A stretch of DNA of 64,000 nt from Plantago ovata (Eukaryota; Streptophyta; Magnoliopsida; Lamiales; Plantaginaceae), in NCBI GenBank assembly GCA_028274465.1, contig CM051456.1, positions 108,103,348-108,167,347 on the forward strand, written 5' to 3'. Position numbers and translations under genes: made by a program. Shown here one piece after another: positions 22,895-34,286 of this stretch (positions within the stretch are counted from its first letter, which is position 1; the number at the start of each line of letters is the position of its first letter). The notes below the pieces were generated by a model. The model saw only the letters and a program-made list of their open reading frames with translations. It did no database searches and was not told the origin of the DNA.

Positions 22895-24892
22895 GGGCAA
22901 ATTACTTCTGGTACCCCTGTTATTTTCCGCTATTACAGATTAGCCCATCTATACGTTTTATTACGCGTACCTCTCTTGCTATATTAACCTAATTACACAT
23001 TAACCCACGGACTTGACTTTCTGCGCTCTAAGCCCTGGAAATGTCTTTTTCACCCCTGCCGGAATTTCAGATTCTGAAAAAAGCCAAACGGCTTACCTTG
23101 CACGTGACATGCACATGAGGACCTATCTGTAATTGATTTTTAATAGTAGGGTAGTAAATGAAAATTAAAAATCTGACTGTTAGAAAAAAAAAAACTAGCC
23201 GTTAGGATTTGAATTGCAGCCTATTTATACCCCCCAAAACTCCATTTTTCTTCATAATTAACACATAAAACTCAGCTATTTTCTCTTACACTTTTTAGCA
23301 AGCACAAGAACAAATGAGCTCCACAAGCAATTCGAGTGATATTCGACCGGGTTGCAAGAATGGAAGGTGTCGAAAGCGTACGGTGTTGTGCGTTGCTTCC
23401 TCCTCAACAACACTCTCTCTTGCTTCCTCCTCAACAATTTTCTCCCTTGCCTGCTCCTCAACAATACTCTCCCCTGCCTGCTCCTCAACAACTCTATCCC
23501 CTGCCTGCTCCTCCTCATTCAACAATTCATTCTCTCTCACTGGATCATTCATCTCCAGTACAGTCCTAAGTAGTCCCTCAAAATCAATCCTCTCCACCTC
23601 ATTCTCAGTCATGGGGTTATTCTTTACTGGAGTTGGAGTTGTGAATTGAGGTATATAGGGGGATGTGTTTTCTGTCTCATTTATTGGCTGGGGTTCAGGA
23701 GATTTGGGGGTATTAGGCATGTGTAAAGGGGACTGATTTGGTTCTTCAGTAGGTTGAGTAGCTTGTGTTTGAGGTGGGATTTCTTCCTCTGTCAAGTCAA
23801 TCACATCAGCAGGATTTTTAGGGAATCTTTTTGGCTTTGGAGGTATAGGTTTGTTTCCCCTTTGCCTAAACAATCTCCTCCTAGGTGGTTGTGGTTCAGA
23901 CAAAGTAACTTCAAAATCATAATCAACATCATCAAGTGTAGAACTAGAAGCACCTTTCTTTTTTTTACACTTACCTGTAGGTGTGTGCTGAGCAAGTGGA
24001 ATAACATCATCTAGTGTCAAGTGCACTTCAATTTCCTTATTTTTCATGTTTTTTTCAAACATCATATTAACAGAACCATCACTCTGAACATCTATTGTTG
24101 AACCATCCTCACATTCAGCCATCATGTTAAAAAACAGAGAGCCCTCAGTTGGTATCCTTTCTAACATATATCTATTCACATCATCAAGCATTCGGTTAAA
24201 AGAGTACCTCTTTTGGTCGATGTTGGTGATTGTGTAGTTAAGATCACCAAAGCGGAACCGGATATCAAACTTTTTGTGCACCACCATGATTTCCAATACC
24301 ACAGCAAACTGGGGAAAAAAAACAAAAAGAAAAAGAAAAAAAATTGAGCAGAAATCTCGTATAAACCCTAGTTCAAATGGAAACTAATATTAACAGCAAT
24401 CCGGCCAAACTATGATGCAAATATGATACCATACGACCCTAAACAACATGAATTAGCAAAAAAAAAAGTAAAATTGAAGTTCGAATAACATACCGTATTT
24501 CCAGTCGCCGATAACGTAATGCGGCCCACCAAAGTCGTCGATACAGTGCGCCAATGAAACAGAGATGACGACGCAACAGGTTTTCACCAAAATTCGGTCG
24601 ATTATGGTTGGAAATTGAGGTGGAGGGAAGCGTTAATGGAGGTGGTGAAGAACAAGCGGGACAGAGCAAAAGGGGAAATAAGGGTTTGGTTTTAATTTCT
24701 GTGTATTTAATTCCCTAACAGACAAAAATAGTGTTTTTAATATAAGGCCGTGTTTGGATGTTAAAATTGGAGGAGAGAGAGAACGCCGGAGTCAACACCG
24801 GACGATGACTTGGTTTTTTTTGTAATTTTCCGCGATAGATGGACTAGGATGAAAAGTAGCTGTTTAGTGGGGGTATCAAAAGTAATTAAGTC
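22895..24892 (-). mobile_element. Mutator-like element (MULE), about 2.0 kb
   Basis: Flanked by a perfect 9-bp duplication TAATTTTTA (22886-22894 and 24893-24901), the length produced by Mutator-like transposases. The termini are an imperfect 23-bp inverted repeat: GGGCAAATTACTTCTGGTACCCC at the left against the reversed right end, which ends AATTACTTTTGATACCCC (17 of 23 match). The interior has a single long ORF on the minus strand with no MULE catalytic domain, so it is non-autonomous. Confidence 0.85.
23295..24287 (-). CDS. MULE-borne ORF with PB1-like N-terminus and acidic repeats
   Basis: The first in-frame ATG is at 24287 (MVVHKKFDIRFRFG), giving about 330 residues. The first 95 residues resemble the PB1-like N-terminal domain found in front of plant MuDR transposases; this is a judgement by eye. 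Then come a basic KCKKKKG stretch, a Pro/Arg-rich segment (PPRRRLFRQRGNKPIPPKPKR) that could act in nuclear import, a Pro-rich linker, and about five tandem repeats of a 10-residue unit like EEQAGESIVE near the C-terminus. No transposase DDE or zinc-finger SWIM domain follows. It could be a truncated MuDR gene or a separate accessory ORF. The frame is open for its whole length, which is notable next to the other decayed element genes. Confidence 0.6.
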   Translation of the reverse strand: MVVHKKFDIRFRFGDLNYTITNIDQKRYSFNRMLDDVNRYMLERIPTEGSLFFNMMAECEDGSTIDVQSDGSVNMMFEKNMKNKEIEVHLTLDDVIPLAQHTPTGKCKKKKGASSSTLDDVDYDFEVTLSEPQPPRRRLFRQRGNKPIPPKPKRFPKNPADVIDLTEEEIPPQTQATQPTEEPNQSPLHMPNTPKSPEPQPINETENTSPYIPQFTTPTPVKNNPMTENEVERIDFEGLLRTVLEMNDPVRENELLNEEEQAGDRVVEEQAGESIVEEQAREKIVEEEARESVVEEEATHNTVRFRHLPFLQPGRISLELLVELICSCAC

Positions 24893-24901
24893 TAATTTTT
24901 A

Positions 24902-26534
24902 TCACACCGTTTTCCAGTATATCTAGGCTTAGGCTCAAAAGAAATAAAAGATTTAAAATATACGAATACACATAAGGTTTTAAGTTCTAACCAAAATCGT
25001 ATGGGGGATACTGACCGAGTCAAGTTAAAGTAGAATACATATATAGTAATGATCTCTTACGGACTCACTTGATGAAGTCTTTTGAAATACGGAGTATATG
25101 TTATTCCACACATCTTAATAAGTTCGAGATTTTGGAGAAGATGTAGTTTTATTATACTATTGTAGAGCATTTGACACACGCCCTAGCTACTTGGTACGCA
25201 ACTTTATCGAGACATGAGACAGACTCCATCCATATTAAATCTCTACTCTAATACTTTTCTCAAATAGATCATTATGATACATATAACTTTGACTCATGCT
25301 CCACCCGAGTTCGAATTTATAGGGAAACAAATTCCATCCATATTAAGTTTTTACTTGAATGACCTTCTCAAAGCTAGAGGTTGAAAGTGTGGGAAGTGAT
25401 CAGAATACAAATGAACTAATTTTATACCCCTTCATAAAAAGTGTTAGGCTAGAATAAGGTGGGTTAAAAACGCTAATTTCAAATTCAAAGGCGTTACTTA
25501 CACTATGTATACTCTCTATGATTTAGTTGAATTATTCCAAGGACATTTAAAGCCCGTGGTTTACTTACAGCTACAGCAGTAAGTGAAATATTAAATTCAA
25601 AGCAGCCCCCCTCAACGTGGCAGGTGAAGTAACCTCTGAATATGTATGTTGTTCTCCATGCATGTCGATTACGTATTAGTAAAAGTTTAGGACCAACAAA
25701 TTCAATTAATTCTAGGAGTAAATATTATTGACGTACGTCTTCTCTAAGTGCCAGTTTGTATGATTGTACGTATCAGTATGACGCCAACCCGATCACCAAG
25801 TTGTCCGTAGCTCTAAATTTCAGCATTCATGGGAGGAAGGGAAGTAAATATAAAATATATATCCATTTATTTTAGTTGGGTTTTCAAGTAATTTTATTTA
25901 GCGCGCAAGTCCAACTTATCCTAATTATATTTAAGGGCCACTTTACGGTCCTTACTTACAAAAAAAAAAAGAAAAAAAAACTCGTTGACATATTTATAAT
26001 TTATAAATAAAGTTATTTTATTTCTTGAGACCTAAGCCTATTAGAAATTATTTTGTTCGTTTGAACATAAATGAACTAAACTGAATTTATTTATATTATA
26101 AAATATAATGAAGCAAGTTTGAACAAAACTGAAATGAAAATAATGAAATTTAATACGAAGAAAATAGAACCTTACTAATGAACTTCAAATTCTCGCTAAT
26201 GTGAAATTAATAGTTACTCCCTTGAAATGTACCGTCCCGCCCTTGAAATGAGATTAATAGGAGTAGTTTATTTGAGATCAATTCTCGCTCCTCATCATTT
26301 GACCCGGGGTGGCAATGTGGCATAGTGAAAATGAAATCCTCTCCCGCCCTTTTTCATCACGGATAAAGGTAATAATAACAACGGCAAATGGCGATCATGA
26401 AAGCCATAGATAACGCAGACATGCTAATTAATGGTCGAGATCGTGGCATTAATTGGCCCGAATTAAAGTAATTAACCAACAAGGAAGAACTGAATTTTTT
26501 TTTTTTAATGAAATGATCACAAGTGAGCAGCAAT
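24902..26534. other. Intergenic DNA, no gene seen
   Basis: AT-rich. I find no ORF, domain or clear repeat boundary in this stretch. Confidence 0.45.
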
Positions 26535-26548
26535 ATGTAAACATATCT

Positions 26549-26705
26549 TTTTTTAGAAGCAAAATTTTATTAATAATAATATAATAACAATATACAAACA
26601 TAAAAGGTGCATAAGTGATGCACGAAAGGAACAAAAGCATGTTCGGAGTTTCAACTCGTTATAGCCGATTCGAAACTTAACCACCCATCTTTTAGTGTTA
26701 TACAC
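26549..26705 (-). mobile_element. Severely 5'-truncated LINE tail with 14-bp TSD
   Basis: Flanked by a perfect 14-bp duplication ATGTAAACATATCT (26535-26548 and 26706-26719). The T run at the left marks a poly(A) tail, so it lies on the minus strand. Its sequence resembles the 3' end of the LINE at 14.5 kb (agaagcaaaattttatt, ggtgcataagtgatgcac, aaaagcatgttcg). Only about 157 bp were copied. Confidence 0.88.
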
Positions 26706-26719
26706 ATGTAAACATATCT

Positions 26720-27464
26720 AACTACCGACCCTAGAAAAAGTCTTCTGTTCTTCTTTGTTGGTTACATATCCAACGGTAAAAGAATCGAAGATTCTCTTAG
26801 TATTACATAATTTACATTTTTACAGGCATGCGAAATTATTATATTTAACTTCATTAAATAAAAACTTAGTACACCGATCCTCAATCTAGTATAGTACAAC
26901 CTAAGCCGTTGCTACGTACATGTGTATAATTCTCTACTACTCATAATATTGCATGCACTCGAATTATTATACCTAGCTCCCACAAAATTTATTTTGTCAT
27001 CTTATATTATTCACGTATTAATTGTGTACCCTCTAACTAATTGATCAATATCTATAACGGTATATGCATAAGGTCAAGTCTAGGCGCCCATAATAATTAA
27101 ATTCCCAATTCTCTCTTTACCTTTATCCAAAAGTTATCCAACAGCTAGTCAGGGGCGGATGGCCGGCCGGGGCATCACCAAAAATTTGAAATTTTATCGT
27201 AGGTAATATTTACGACTTTTCAAGTTTAATATATACTTCGTATAATTTTTCCACTTTTGCACTACCCCTAAACTTTTGAAAAACAACTTCGCCTCCCCTC
27301 CTCCCCACCCCAAATCCTGAATCCACCCCTGCAACTAGTTTCAATTTGTATTCAAACTATGAAAGCTCTAGCTACGTAGTATATTACTATATAAGTATAT
27401 GTATTTCATTTTTAGTGTTTTTTTTATTTTATCAAACTTTTATTTCACTCTTTTATTGTGAGTT
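26720..27464. other. Intergenic DNA, no gene seen
   Basis: AT-rich with no gene recognised. A short GC-richer piece (27160-27330) with a CCCC-rich run resembles non-coding repeat sequence. Confidence 0.4.
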
Positions 27465-27466
27465 AC

Positions 27467-27980
27467 TCCCTCCGCCCCGCTGTAATTTACTTACTTTGAC
27501 TTTTATCAGTCAACGATGTTCGACTTTGATTACAAATTATTTTTAAACTATAATGATGAAATATATAATAAAATTCTAAGGTCTATATTTTCATGATATA
27601 ATTTTGTTAAATATTATTATTATAGTTTAAGCGGTAAGGAGTTGGGATAGTGAAGGAGAGTTGCAAGTTTCGATCCCCTAACGGTGGCGGAGTTATAAGG
27701 TTGGTTTAGATATGGAGAAATAAGGTGGTTTAGGAAGTTTTGTATAATGTAGGAGTACGTTGTAATATTTTCTGTTTAAAAAAAATATTATTATAGTTTA
27801 ATTAAGAGTAATTTGTGATTAAAACTGAACTTATTGATCGAAAAAAGTCAAACTCTGATTAAAATTATGGTATAAAGAGGGTATATTATCAAACCAAAGA
27901 TACGTAGAAGTATTAATTATTATACAAAGATAATCAGAACTGTTTTAAAATTAAAGTAGTTAAAAGGAAACGAAGGGAGT
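27467..27980. mobile_element. Stowaway-like MITE interrupted by a SINE
   Basis: The left end CTCCCTCCGCCCCGC follows TA (27465-27466). The right end cgaagggag precedes TA (27981-27982) and reads CTCCCTTCG reversed. An internal piece is repeated in inverted sense around ttgattacaaattattttt and gtaatttgtgattaaa. A 155-bp SINE plus its duplicated target accounts for much of the length. Confidence 0.75.
27631..27785 (+). mobile_element. tRNA-derived SINE with 16-bp TSD, nested
   Basis: Flanked by a perfect 16-bp duplication TATTATTATAGTTTAA (27615-27630 and 27786-27801). The body has an A-box-like start (gcggtaaggagttggga), a B-box-like gtttcgatcccc, and an A-rich 3' end (aaaaaaaa). It is a second SINE, similar in layout to that at 5612-5788 but of a different sequence. 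Confidence 0.88.
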
Positions 27981-27982
27981 AG

Positions 27983-28389
27983 CTAGTACGTACGTAGGAG
28001 TAACATCTTAACACACTACTGCCGGGTACGTCTTAATTATACGCATTATTGTAGCTAGTTTGTAGTACTACTGTATGACTGTCATGCATCCTCCTAGGTT
28101 GTTGTAATTAACATAAGCTTTAATTTGTTTCTATCATTGATTTAACAAGACTGTGAGATACTCCAACAATAATAAGAGTGGCTAATAAATTAGCGCTGCA
28201 CCAACATTAAAAGTGATTTACAGTATTTTGGCAAAAGCATTTAAAGCAAAATAACTAACTAGACTGGTTATACACACACCCTTTATATTAATTAGCTTGT
28301 ACATTCCTTGATGCCAAAAAGTAAAAGCAGTAACATGTACACAAGCCCACCCTCCAACTAGAGGGTACCCGGCCCAAAGATACTAGTAG
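27983..28389. other. Upstream region of the glutaredoxin gene
   Basis: AT-rich intergenic DNA leading to the TATA box of the ROXY-type gene. No other gene seen. Confidence 0.4.
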
Positions 28390-28397
28390 TATATATA
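28390..28397 (+). promoter_or_regulatory. Likely TATA box of the ROXY-type glutaredoxin gene
   Basis: The sequence TATATATA lies about 180 bp before the start codon, leaving room for a normal leader rich in C and A. Confidence 0.55.
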
Positions 28398-28578
28398 GCT
28401 CACACACCCTTCCTCATAATTAAGTCATAACGCCTTTCCCATCACCTCCTTGTACACACTTCATCACTCACTCACTGCTTAATTATAAGCTCTCCAAAGT
28501 CCCATTTCTTGTAAACCCAAAAAACAAGAAAAGAAAACTCACTTTCTTTTAAAACACAAATTAATCAAATTAGAAACA

Positions 28579-28998
28579 ATGTATTCTTACTACCAAACCG
28601 AGTCGTCAGACAGCTACTACTACTCTTCCTCCTCCTCTACATCAACCGGTAACACGGGGACCTCATCAATGAGGTCAACCGACCCGCTGGAGCGGGTGGT
28701 CCAGCTAGCGTCGGGCAGTGCTGTGGTGGTATTCAGCATTAGCACGTGCTGCATGTGCCACGCTGTGAAGCGTCTGTTTTGCAGTATGGGTGTTAGTCCA
28801 ACGGTTTACGAGCTTGACCAGGACCCTAGAGGTAGGGAGATTGAGCGTGCTCTTGTGAATGTCCTCGGCAGTGGCTCGGCCGTACCGGTGGTGTTTATTG
28901 GTGGTAAGCTTATTGGTACAATGGACAGAGTCATGGCTTCTCATATTAATGGCTCTTTGGTTCCACTACTCAAGCAAGCTGGTGCACTTTGGCTCTAA
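28579..28998 (+). CDS. CC-type glutaredoxin (ROXY1/2-like)
   Basis: An intronless gene of 139 residues for a plant-specific class III glutaredoxin. After a Ser/Tyr-rich N-terminus of about 30 residues comes the glutaredoxin fold with the active site CCMC at residues 57-60 ([16 protein letters not shown]). The glutathione-binding region [25 protein letters not shown] follows, split around residues 107-130. The C-terminal ALWL (136-139) is the motif by which ROXY proteins bind TOPLESS co-repressors and TGA factors need it. ROXY1 and ROXY2 act in the nucleus with TGA bZIP factors in petal and anther development; the CCMC site and ALWL end point to that subgroup, with the exact orthologue inferred. 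The reading frame is complete and unique in the window. Confidence 0.95.
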   Translation: MYSYYQTESSDSYYYSSSSSTSTGNTGTSSMRSTDPLERVVQLASGSAVVVFSISTCCMCHAVKRLFCSMGVSPTVYELDQDPRGREIERALVNVLGSGSAVPVVFIGGKLIGTMDRVMASHINGSLVPLLKQAGALWL

Positions 28999-29761
28999 TT
29001 TTTTTTTTTTGAAGAGTTTAATTATTGTACTGGAAATTAGCAGTGGTAGTACTTAATTAGCTGCATGCCTGTACTGGCTGCAGCAGCACTACAGTCTACG
29101 GTCTACAAAGGTAGAAGAATATTAAGCTGATGAGTTTTGGGTTAACTTAATTAATGCCTTTGGATTTGTACGTATATCCTTTGCAACTAGAAGCCTTAAT
29201 TTATGTTATGTATACAAAATGTTGTTAAAACTGTAATGAACAATTTCTACTTTATATTACGAGTACTTTATACAGTATGGCATTTACCAAATTTTATTAA
29301 TTTTATTTTAAATGATAAATTAAACTACCTGTACATTTTTATTATTACACTACTCTTTTAACTCTAAATACGTTTATATTAATTTAATAACTCTAATTAT
29401 GACTATATACAATTGTGGGGATTTGAACCCGACTTTTTTTTTTCCTATAATGTAAGTCATTGGATATTATAGTATATTAGAAATTTCTCGAAAAAAGTAT
29501 CTTAGAGATGTAATAAATTAAATATAGTAAAGTTATAAATGTGAGGGGGGTATGTACACCATATATGTATGGATATTATATTACTCCATATCTTTGAAAA
29601 TAGAAAGCTGCGCCTACTAGCGACAGAAGTGATCCTAAATTAGCAAAAACGGATAGTTGAGAGTTGAGACTTGAGATAGTTCGTTTCAAAAAAAGAGACT
29701 TGAGAGACTTATTAATTATTTAATTCTGTTGGTTCGTAGTTGTAAATATGTAGAAAAATAC
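28999..29761. other. 3' flank of the glutaredoxin gene, no other gene
   Basis: Presumed 3' UTR followed by AT-rich intergenic DNA. No other gene or bounded element seen. Confidence 0.4.
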
Positions 29762-29763
29762 TA

Positions 29764-30089
29764 CTCCCTCCCTTCCCTTATAACTTATAAGATTTCTATT
29801 TTTTTTTCTAGATGTTCTGTTAGAATCTTCTCGTTCTAAAAATAAAAATATTTTTTATAATCATTATCCTCAACATATAACTATATTTACAACTTACCAT
29901 CTCATTCACCGTTCTTTACTATTCCTATAATACCCAACACTCAGCATACATTTCACATTTTTTATTTAAACAATACCCACTCACAATAATTTTTCTATTT
30001 TTACTTAAATAATCTCACTTATCCTATTTTCATTAAATTTTATGTCTACAAGAGAATTAGTAGGAAGGAAACTTGTTGAACAATGGAGG
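29764..30089. mobile_element. Stowaway-like MITE
   Basis: The left end CTCCCTCCCTTCCC follows TA (29762-29763). The right end ttgaacaatggagg precedes TA (30090-30091) and reads CCTCCATTG reversed. It is AT-rich and non-coding. The imperfect ends suggest an older copy. Confidence 0.65.
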
Positions 30090-30091
30090 TA

Positions 30092-31234
30092 GTATTAGTA
30101 AATTTGTGGGGGCGAAATGATCAAGTAGTTATTATGATGATATACTGCAGCTCCGATTTAATGTATTTATTGCAAGACAAGAAAATTAATAAATTTAAAG
30201 TCTATCATCAACAACAAGAAAATCGATGAAAGCGACAATACGACGAGATGAAATTGATCGATCTCATGCAGTAAAAAACATATATATATGCGACATTTGA
30301 AGCTAGCCAATGAAGGAGACCAACTTTAATTGCTCTAATCGTGCTCAACTGCTCATTCCGTGATAAATATTACTCCATATGGTCCAAAGGCCCCCTCCCC
30401 CGTCCAGACTGTTTCTTTAGCAATAATAGTCTACCGGTAATACGTGAATACTCTTTGCTATCTCACGATGTTATATGTTTGTCTTACTTGATTTATACGG
30501 TGAATTTATAAAATAAATTAAAACATTATGAGATGCTAAAGTAACAAAAATGAAATGTACCCGCTATTTCCAGTCATTTTCTCTGCAAAATGTAAAATTT
30601 CCAAGATCGTGTTCCAACTACACTAATCTTCCTAGAGATGTTGTTTTTGTTGATCAGGGCAGACTGGCAGTATGTTGCCTACTTCTTTTCATTAATTCCT
30701 GTAATGTTGCCTTTGAAATTTAATGAATGAAATTATTTTCGAAAAAAATAAAAAAATGAAATTCTGGTTGCTTAAACAAAAAAAAATAAAAAAAATTCTA
30801 TATTACAGTATATAGGAAAACTACCGAAATTTTGATGAGTTTTGGACTGTATGGGTATAGAATAGACCATAGAGTATGGACAGCTAGATGTGGGGGGCAA
30901 TGGTGCGGTGGGTCTGTGGGGTCCGTATTCGGCCTCTGGGCTGAATTTTCTCCTTATTTATTGGTCTAGTATTAGGCAGCCCAATCCGAAAATACTGGGA
31001 GGTTCTCAAAAAAATTGGCCCATTAAGGCTGGGTTCTTAAGTAGTAACCTACTCCCAAGTCCAGTTGTAATACCCATGACATACATCACACATGACATAT
31101 TATTCTTTCGCGGTTCAATTTTAAAGGATTTTAAACTACCTATGGTTGGCTAATTCTTTTACAACAACATTTTAATCACAAATTATTCCTAACTTATAAA
31201 GACGGGTTGTGCTGCTACAAAGACTGTTCTTGAA
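30092..31234. other. Intergenic DNA with a possible LINE tail
   Basis: No gene. At 30655-30765 a sequence ends in tttaatgaatgaaattattttcgaaaaaaataaaaaaa, resembling a LINE 3' end, but with no clear TSD. The short ORF at 30890-31153 has no recognisable domain. Confidence 0.4.
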
Positions 31235-31617
31235 GAGGGGCTCCGCTGGATGCGGGTTGTGGCTCAGGTGAGTTCTGACTGGGACACTAATATGAATTGG
31301 ATGTATCGAATTGCAAGGGCAAGAGTAAGAAAGCTGAGGTGTTTAAGATTTTATAAATGGCAGAAACCGTGTATCACTTATGCCATGCTCGAAATCATCA
31401 ACAGACCTGTTTATGCGCATGAGATCATCAAGTCTGTTCAACAGACAGTGGCCTGCCGGAGTGTCATATATATATTTCGTGATCTTATGGCGTTTATCAA
31501 TAGTTTTATTTTGTTACATTAGATTTTCTGTTGATTGTTTTGCTTTGGTAACATGCACCTTGTTGTATAAACTATTTGGTGATGATTAATAAAAAATTTA
31601 GCCGATTAAAAAAAAGC
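31235..31617 (+). mobile_element. Degenerate LINE 3' end
   Basis: The translated piece ARVRKLRCLRFYKWQKPCITYA and the following YAHEIIKSVQQ look like the end of a LINE zf-RVT domain (compare ..RLAFAATVYHIWRERN..). Then comes a T-rich 3' UTR with gttgtataaac and a tail gattaataaaaaatttagccgattaaaaaaaa. Frames are broken, so it is a dead fragment. Confidence 0.6.
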
Positions 31618-32653
31618 TGACTTTCTGCCTTGAGAATCTCTTGTTATTTTATTATATACTCCCTCAATCCGATTAATAATTAATAATGTACGGTTTAAAT
31701 TTTTTAGGTCGCTACATGAACCACAAATTACTCCTAAACTACACCGAATAAAATTTAGTAAAATTGTATTGTGAATGAATATGAATTATATTTTTATAGA
31801 GTAATATAATTTTATTAACTTCTTGTTCGACATAGTTTAGAAATAATTTATAATCAAATGTCGACTTTAATAAGTTAAACTTTCATGGTACGGATAGTCG
31901 GATAACATATGAGTATATTATTCATGGTGATAGCTAGCCTGTAAGTCATGAGAATCAAGAGATGCTTTCTACATAAAGGAATCGAAGATCAACTACAAAG
32001 TCCTTCCAAAAGCACAGCAAATTAATGCATCTACAACCATTAAGAAGACACATAAATTCTTCAAGTGATTCCTTCTAAACCTTTTCATGCATATCCAGCT
32101 TCACTAAACAACAAGCCATGGACCCTTCTATTAATCAAGAACTGGAAATACGGCCAACCCCGTGAATATAATAACACTCTTCTAATTACACAATCTGTCA
32201 ATCAAGTCTTCACATGCATTTGTTTCTAGTGATTCCATTTAAAATTCAACCTAAATTGCACCAAACACCCCTTCAAAACTACTTTTCACATTTACACTAA
32301 CCCTTTGGCTCACGAACTTTGTACAGTATACCTGTTGTAAGAATGATTAGAAGAAGTTTTGAAAATTGATTAATTGATGAGCTACCAAGCTAGTCATTTG
32401 TGTAATATACTTACGCCAATCAAATAAGCTCCTCTAACTTGTAGTACTAAGTTAGCAACTAAACTAGTGCTAAATATTGCCATAGTCTTTTGATTTGCAA
32501 GACATCAGGGACGTGTCTAAGTCAAGAACTGATTCTTCAAGGGTGTTTGAGCAATATACACTAAAGTAAGTTTCTAAAGCATTCTGATTGCAGTTGGTTG
32601 TAACACCAAACTCCTCACGGATCCATAACTAGGCAATTATAGTCTCCTCGTGT
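31618..32653. other. Intergenic DNA upstream of the Ole e 1 gene
   Basis: AT-rich. At 31657 ctccctcaatccgattaataattaata, preceded by TA, resembles a Stowaway left end, but I found no matching right end. Otherwise no gene. Confidence 0.4.
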
Positions 32654-32661
32654 TATATATA
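32654..32661 (+). promoter_or_regulatory. Likely TATA box of the Ole e 1 family gene
   Basis: TATATATA about 80 bp before the start codon at 32739, a usual spacing for a short plant leader. Confidence 0.55.
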
Positions 32662-32738
32662 CCCTCGCAGTCGCAGTAACTAAGCTAAAAGCTGCTGAAG
32701 CCACTTAAACAAAAGTAGAAACTTTTCCAAGTTCAACT

Positions 32739-33801
32739 ATGTTGTCCATAACCAGGAACACTTTCATTTTTGTTCTAGCAAATTCATTCCTTTACCCCTA
32801 CTTGCTGCTAGGTGAGCCTGATCCTCCACAACTTCTCTCTGGTATCACGGTACTAGGTTCGGTCTATTGTGACGCATGCTACGCCAACAAGTTCACCAAG
32901 TATAGCTACTTCTTACCCGGTACGTAACTTCAAATCTTTTCTTGTCCAATCTTTTTTTCGGTCGTGTATAGTAGACTAGTAGTACCGGTCTATAAAAGTA
33001 TTTTTTTTCTTTCCGGACATGGAAATTTCATATGCAGGTGCGGATGTACACGTAGAGTGCAAGTTCAAGGCAAGCCCTCCAGGAACAACAGAACAAATAT
33101 CATTCTCAGTGAACAGAACTACAAATGCACATGGAGTGTACAAACTGGACATACCAGCCATAGATGGTGTTGATTGCACACAAGATCCAACTATCCAGTC
33201 ATTCTGCCAAGCAAGATTGATATCAAGTTCAAATCCCAAGTGTAATATTCCAAGCACAAGAACCATTTCTACTGAAATAATACTTAAATCCAAGCAAAGC
33301 AATATATGCACCTTTTCTCTAGGTGCCTTGAGCTTCAAACCAAGTACTAGAAATGTCACCTTATGTGGTACTGATCAAGAACTGAAATTTTCAAGAGATT
33401 CATTTAATTCTTCCAAGTTTTTCCTGCCTTATTTCTTCCCTTGGCCACCTATACCACAATTACCGCCCTTGCCTCAGCTACCGCCACTCCCTCAATTACC
33501 GCCTCTGCCCCCATTTTCTTCGTTCCCGTTCCCATCATTCCCATTTCCACCAAATGGTCAAAATCCCAACCCGCCTTCGTTGCCATTTCCATTTCCGCCC
33601 CTAACTCCATATGCTTCACCACCCGCTTTACTTTCTCCTCCTCCGACTCCTTTTAATTGGAGTGATCCCAGGACATGGATTCCAAACAACCCTATATCAC
33701 CACCTCCAGCACCACCGGCGTTTAACTTTTGGGATCCAAGGACATGGATACCAACATTCCCACCTTCACCCCCATCTACTTCAAACAATCAGCTTCCTTA
33801 G
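32739..33801 (+). CDS. Pollen Ole e 1 / extensin-family secreted proline-rich protein
   Basis: Two exons: 32739-32919 and 33038-33801, joined at a Gly codon split 1+2 (donor GTACGT, acceptor TGCAG). The product is about 314 residues. It starts with a hydrophobic signal peptide, then the Ole e 1 signature ITVLGSVYCDACYANKF with its paired cysteines, and further cysteines expected to form the disulphide-bonded fold (VECKF, DCTQD, FCQAR, KCNI, ICTF, LCGTD). From about residue 188 the chain is Pro-rich: three QLPPLP repeats, FPFPSFPFPP, and two DPRTWIP repeats near the C-terminus. Such proteins go to the cell wall or extracellular space; their molecular role is not well defined. The frame is complete across the intron. 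Confidence 0.92.
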
Positions 33802-34286
33802 GTGAGGCACATGCTGATGGGAAGCAACCACATGTAGTGTCACCTGCTATTATGTTTCAAGCACAGTTGACAAGGATCTAAAAAGCAATTCATCTTGCAA
33901 AGGTAGAACGAAATCGAAGTTGATCATTGTTTTCATATTCCTTTATATATATGTAATTGATACTTTGCCTTTTAAAGCAACACCTAGCATGATATACAGA
34001 TGCAGGACAGATATTTGTATGCTCAGTGAACATTGTGTTGTTGGTAAATCAATGTAAAATGTAGTCATAAATGTAATATCAGCTTCAATACACAAGAAAA
34101 ACTTAATACAGAATATATATGTAGGTAATAAAACATACAATTCATAATCTTTCTTTACTCCAGAAACAAAACAGCTAACAAGAATCCTCTATGATATAGC
34201 ATCTGTGTTCCTAGTATCTTCTATAAGCTGCAAAACAGTTTTAAGTTTTAACTAAGGTCATTTGAGAAAATCTACTTTCGCAGAGA
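33802..34286. other. Convergent 3' flanks of the Ole e 1 and MORC genes
   Basis: Non-coding DNA between two genes that point at each other. It must hold both 3' UTRs. No other gene seen. Confidence 0.4.

Noticed and set aside
32976-33359. 127-residue minus-strand ORF
   Set aside because: Antisense of the Ole e 1 exon, whose own frame has signal peptide, cysteine pattern and splice junction support.
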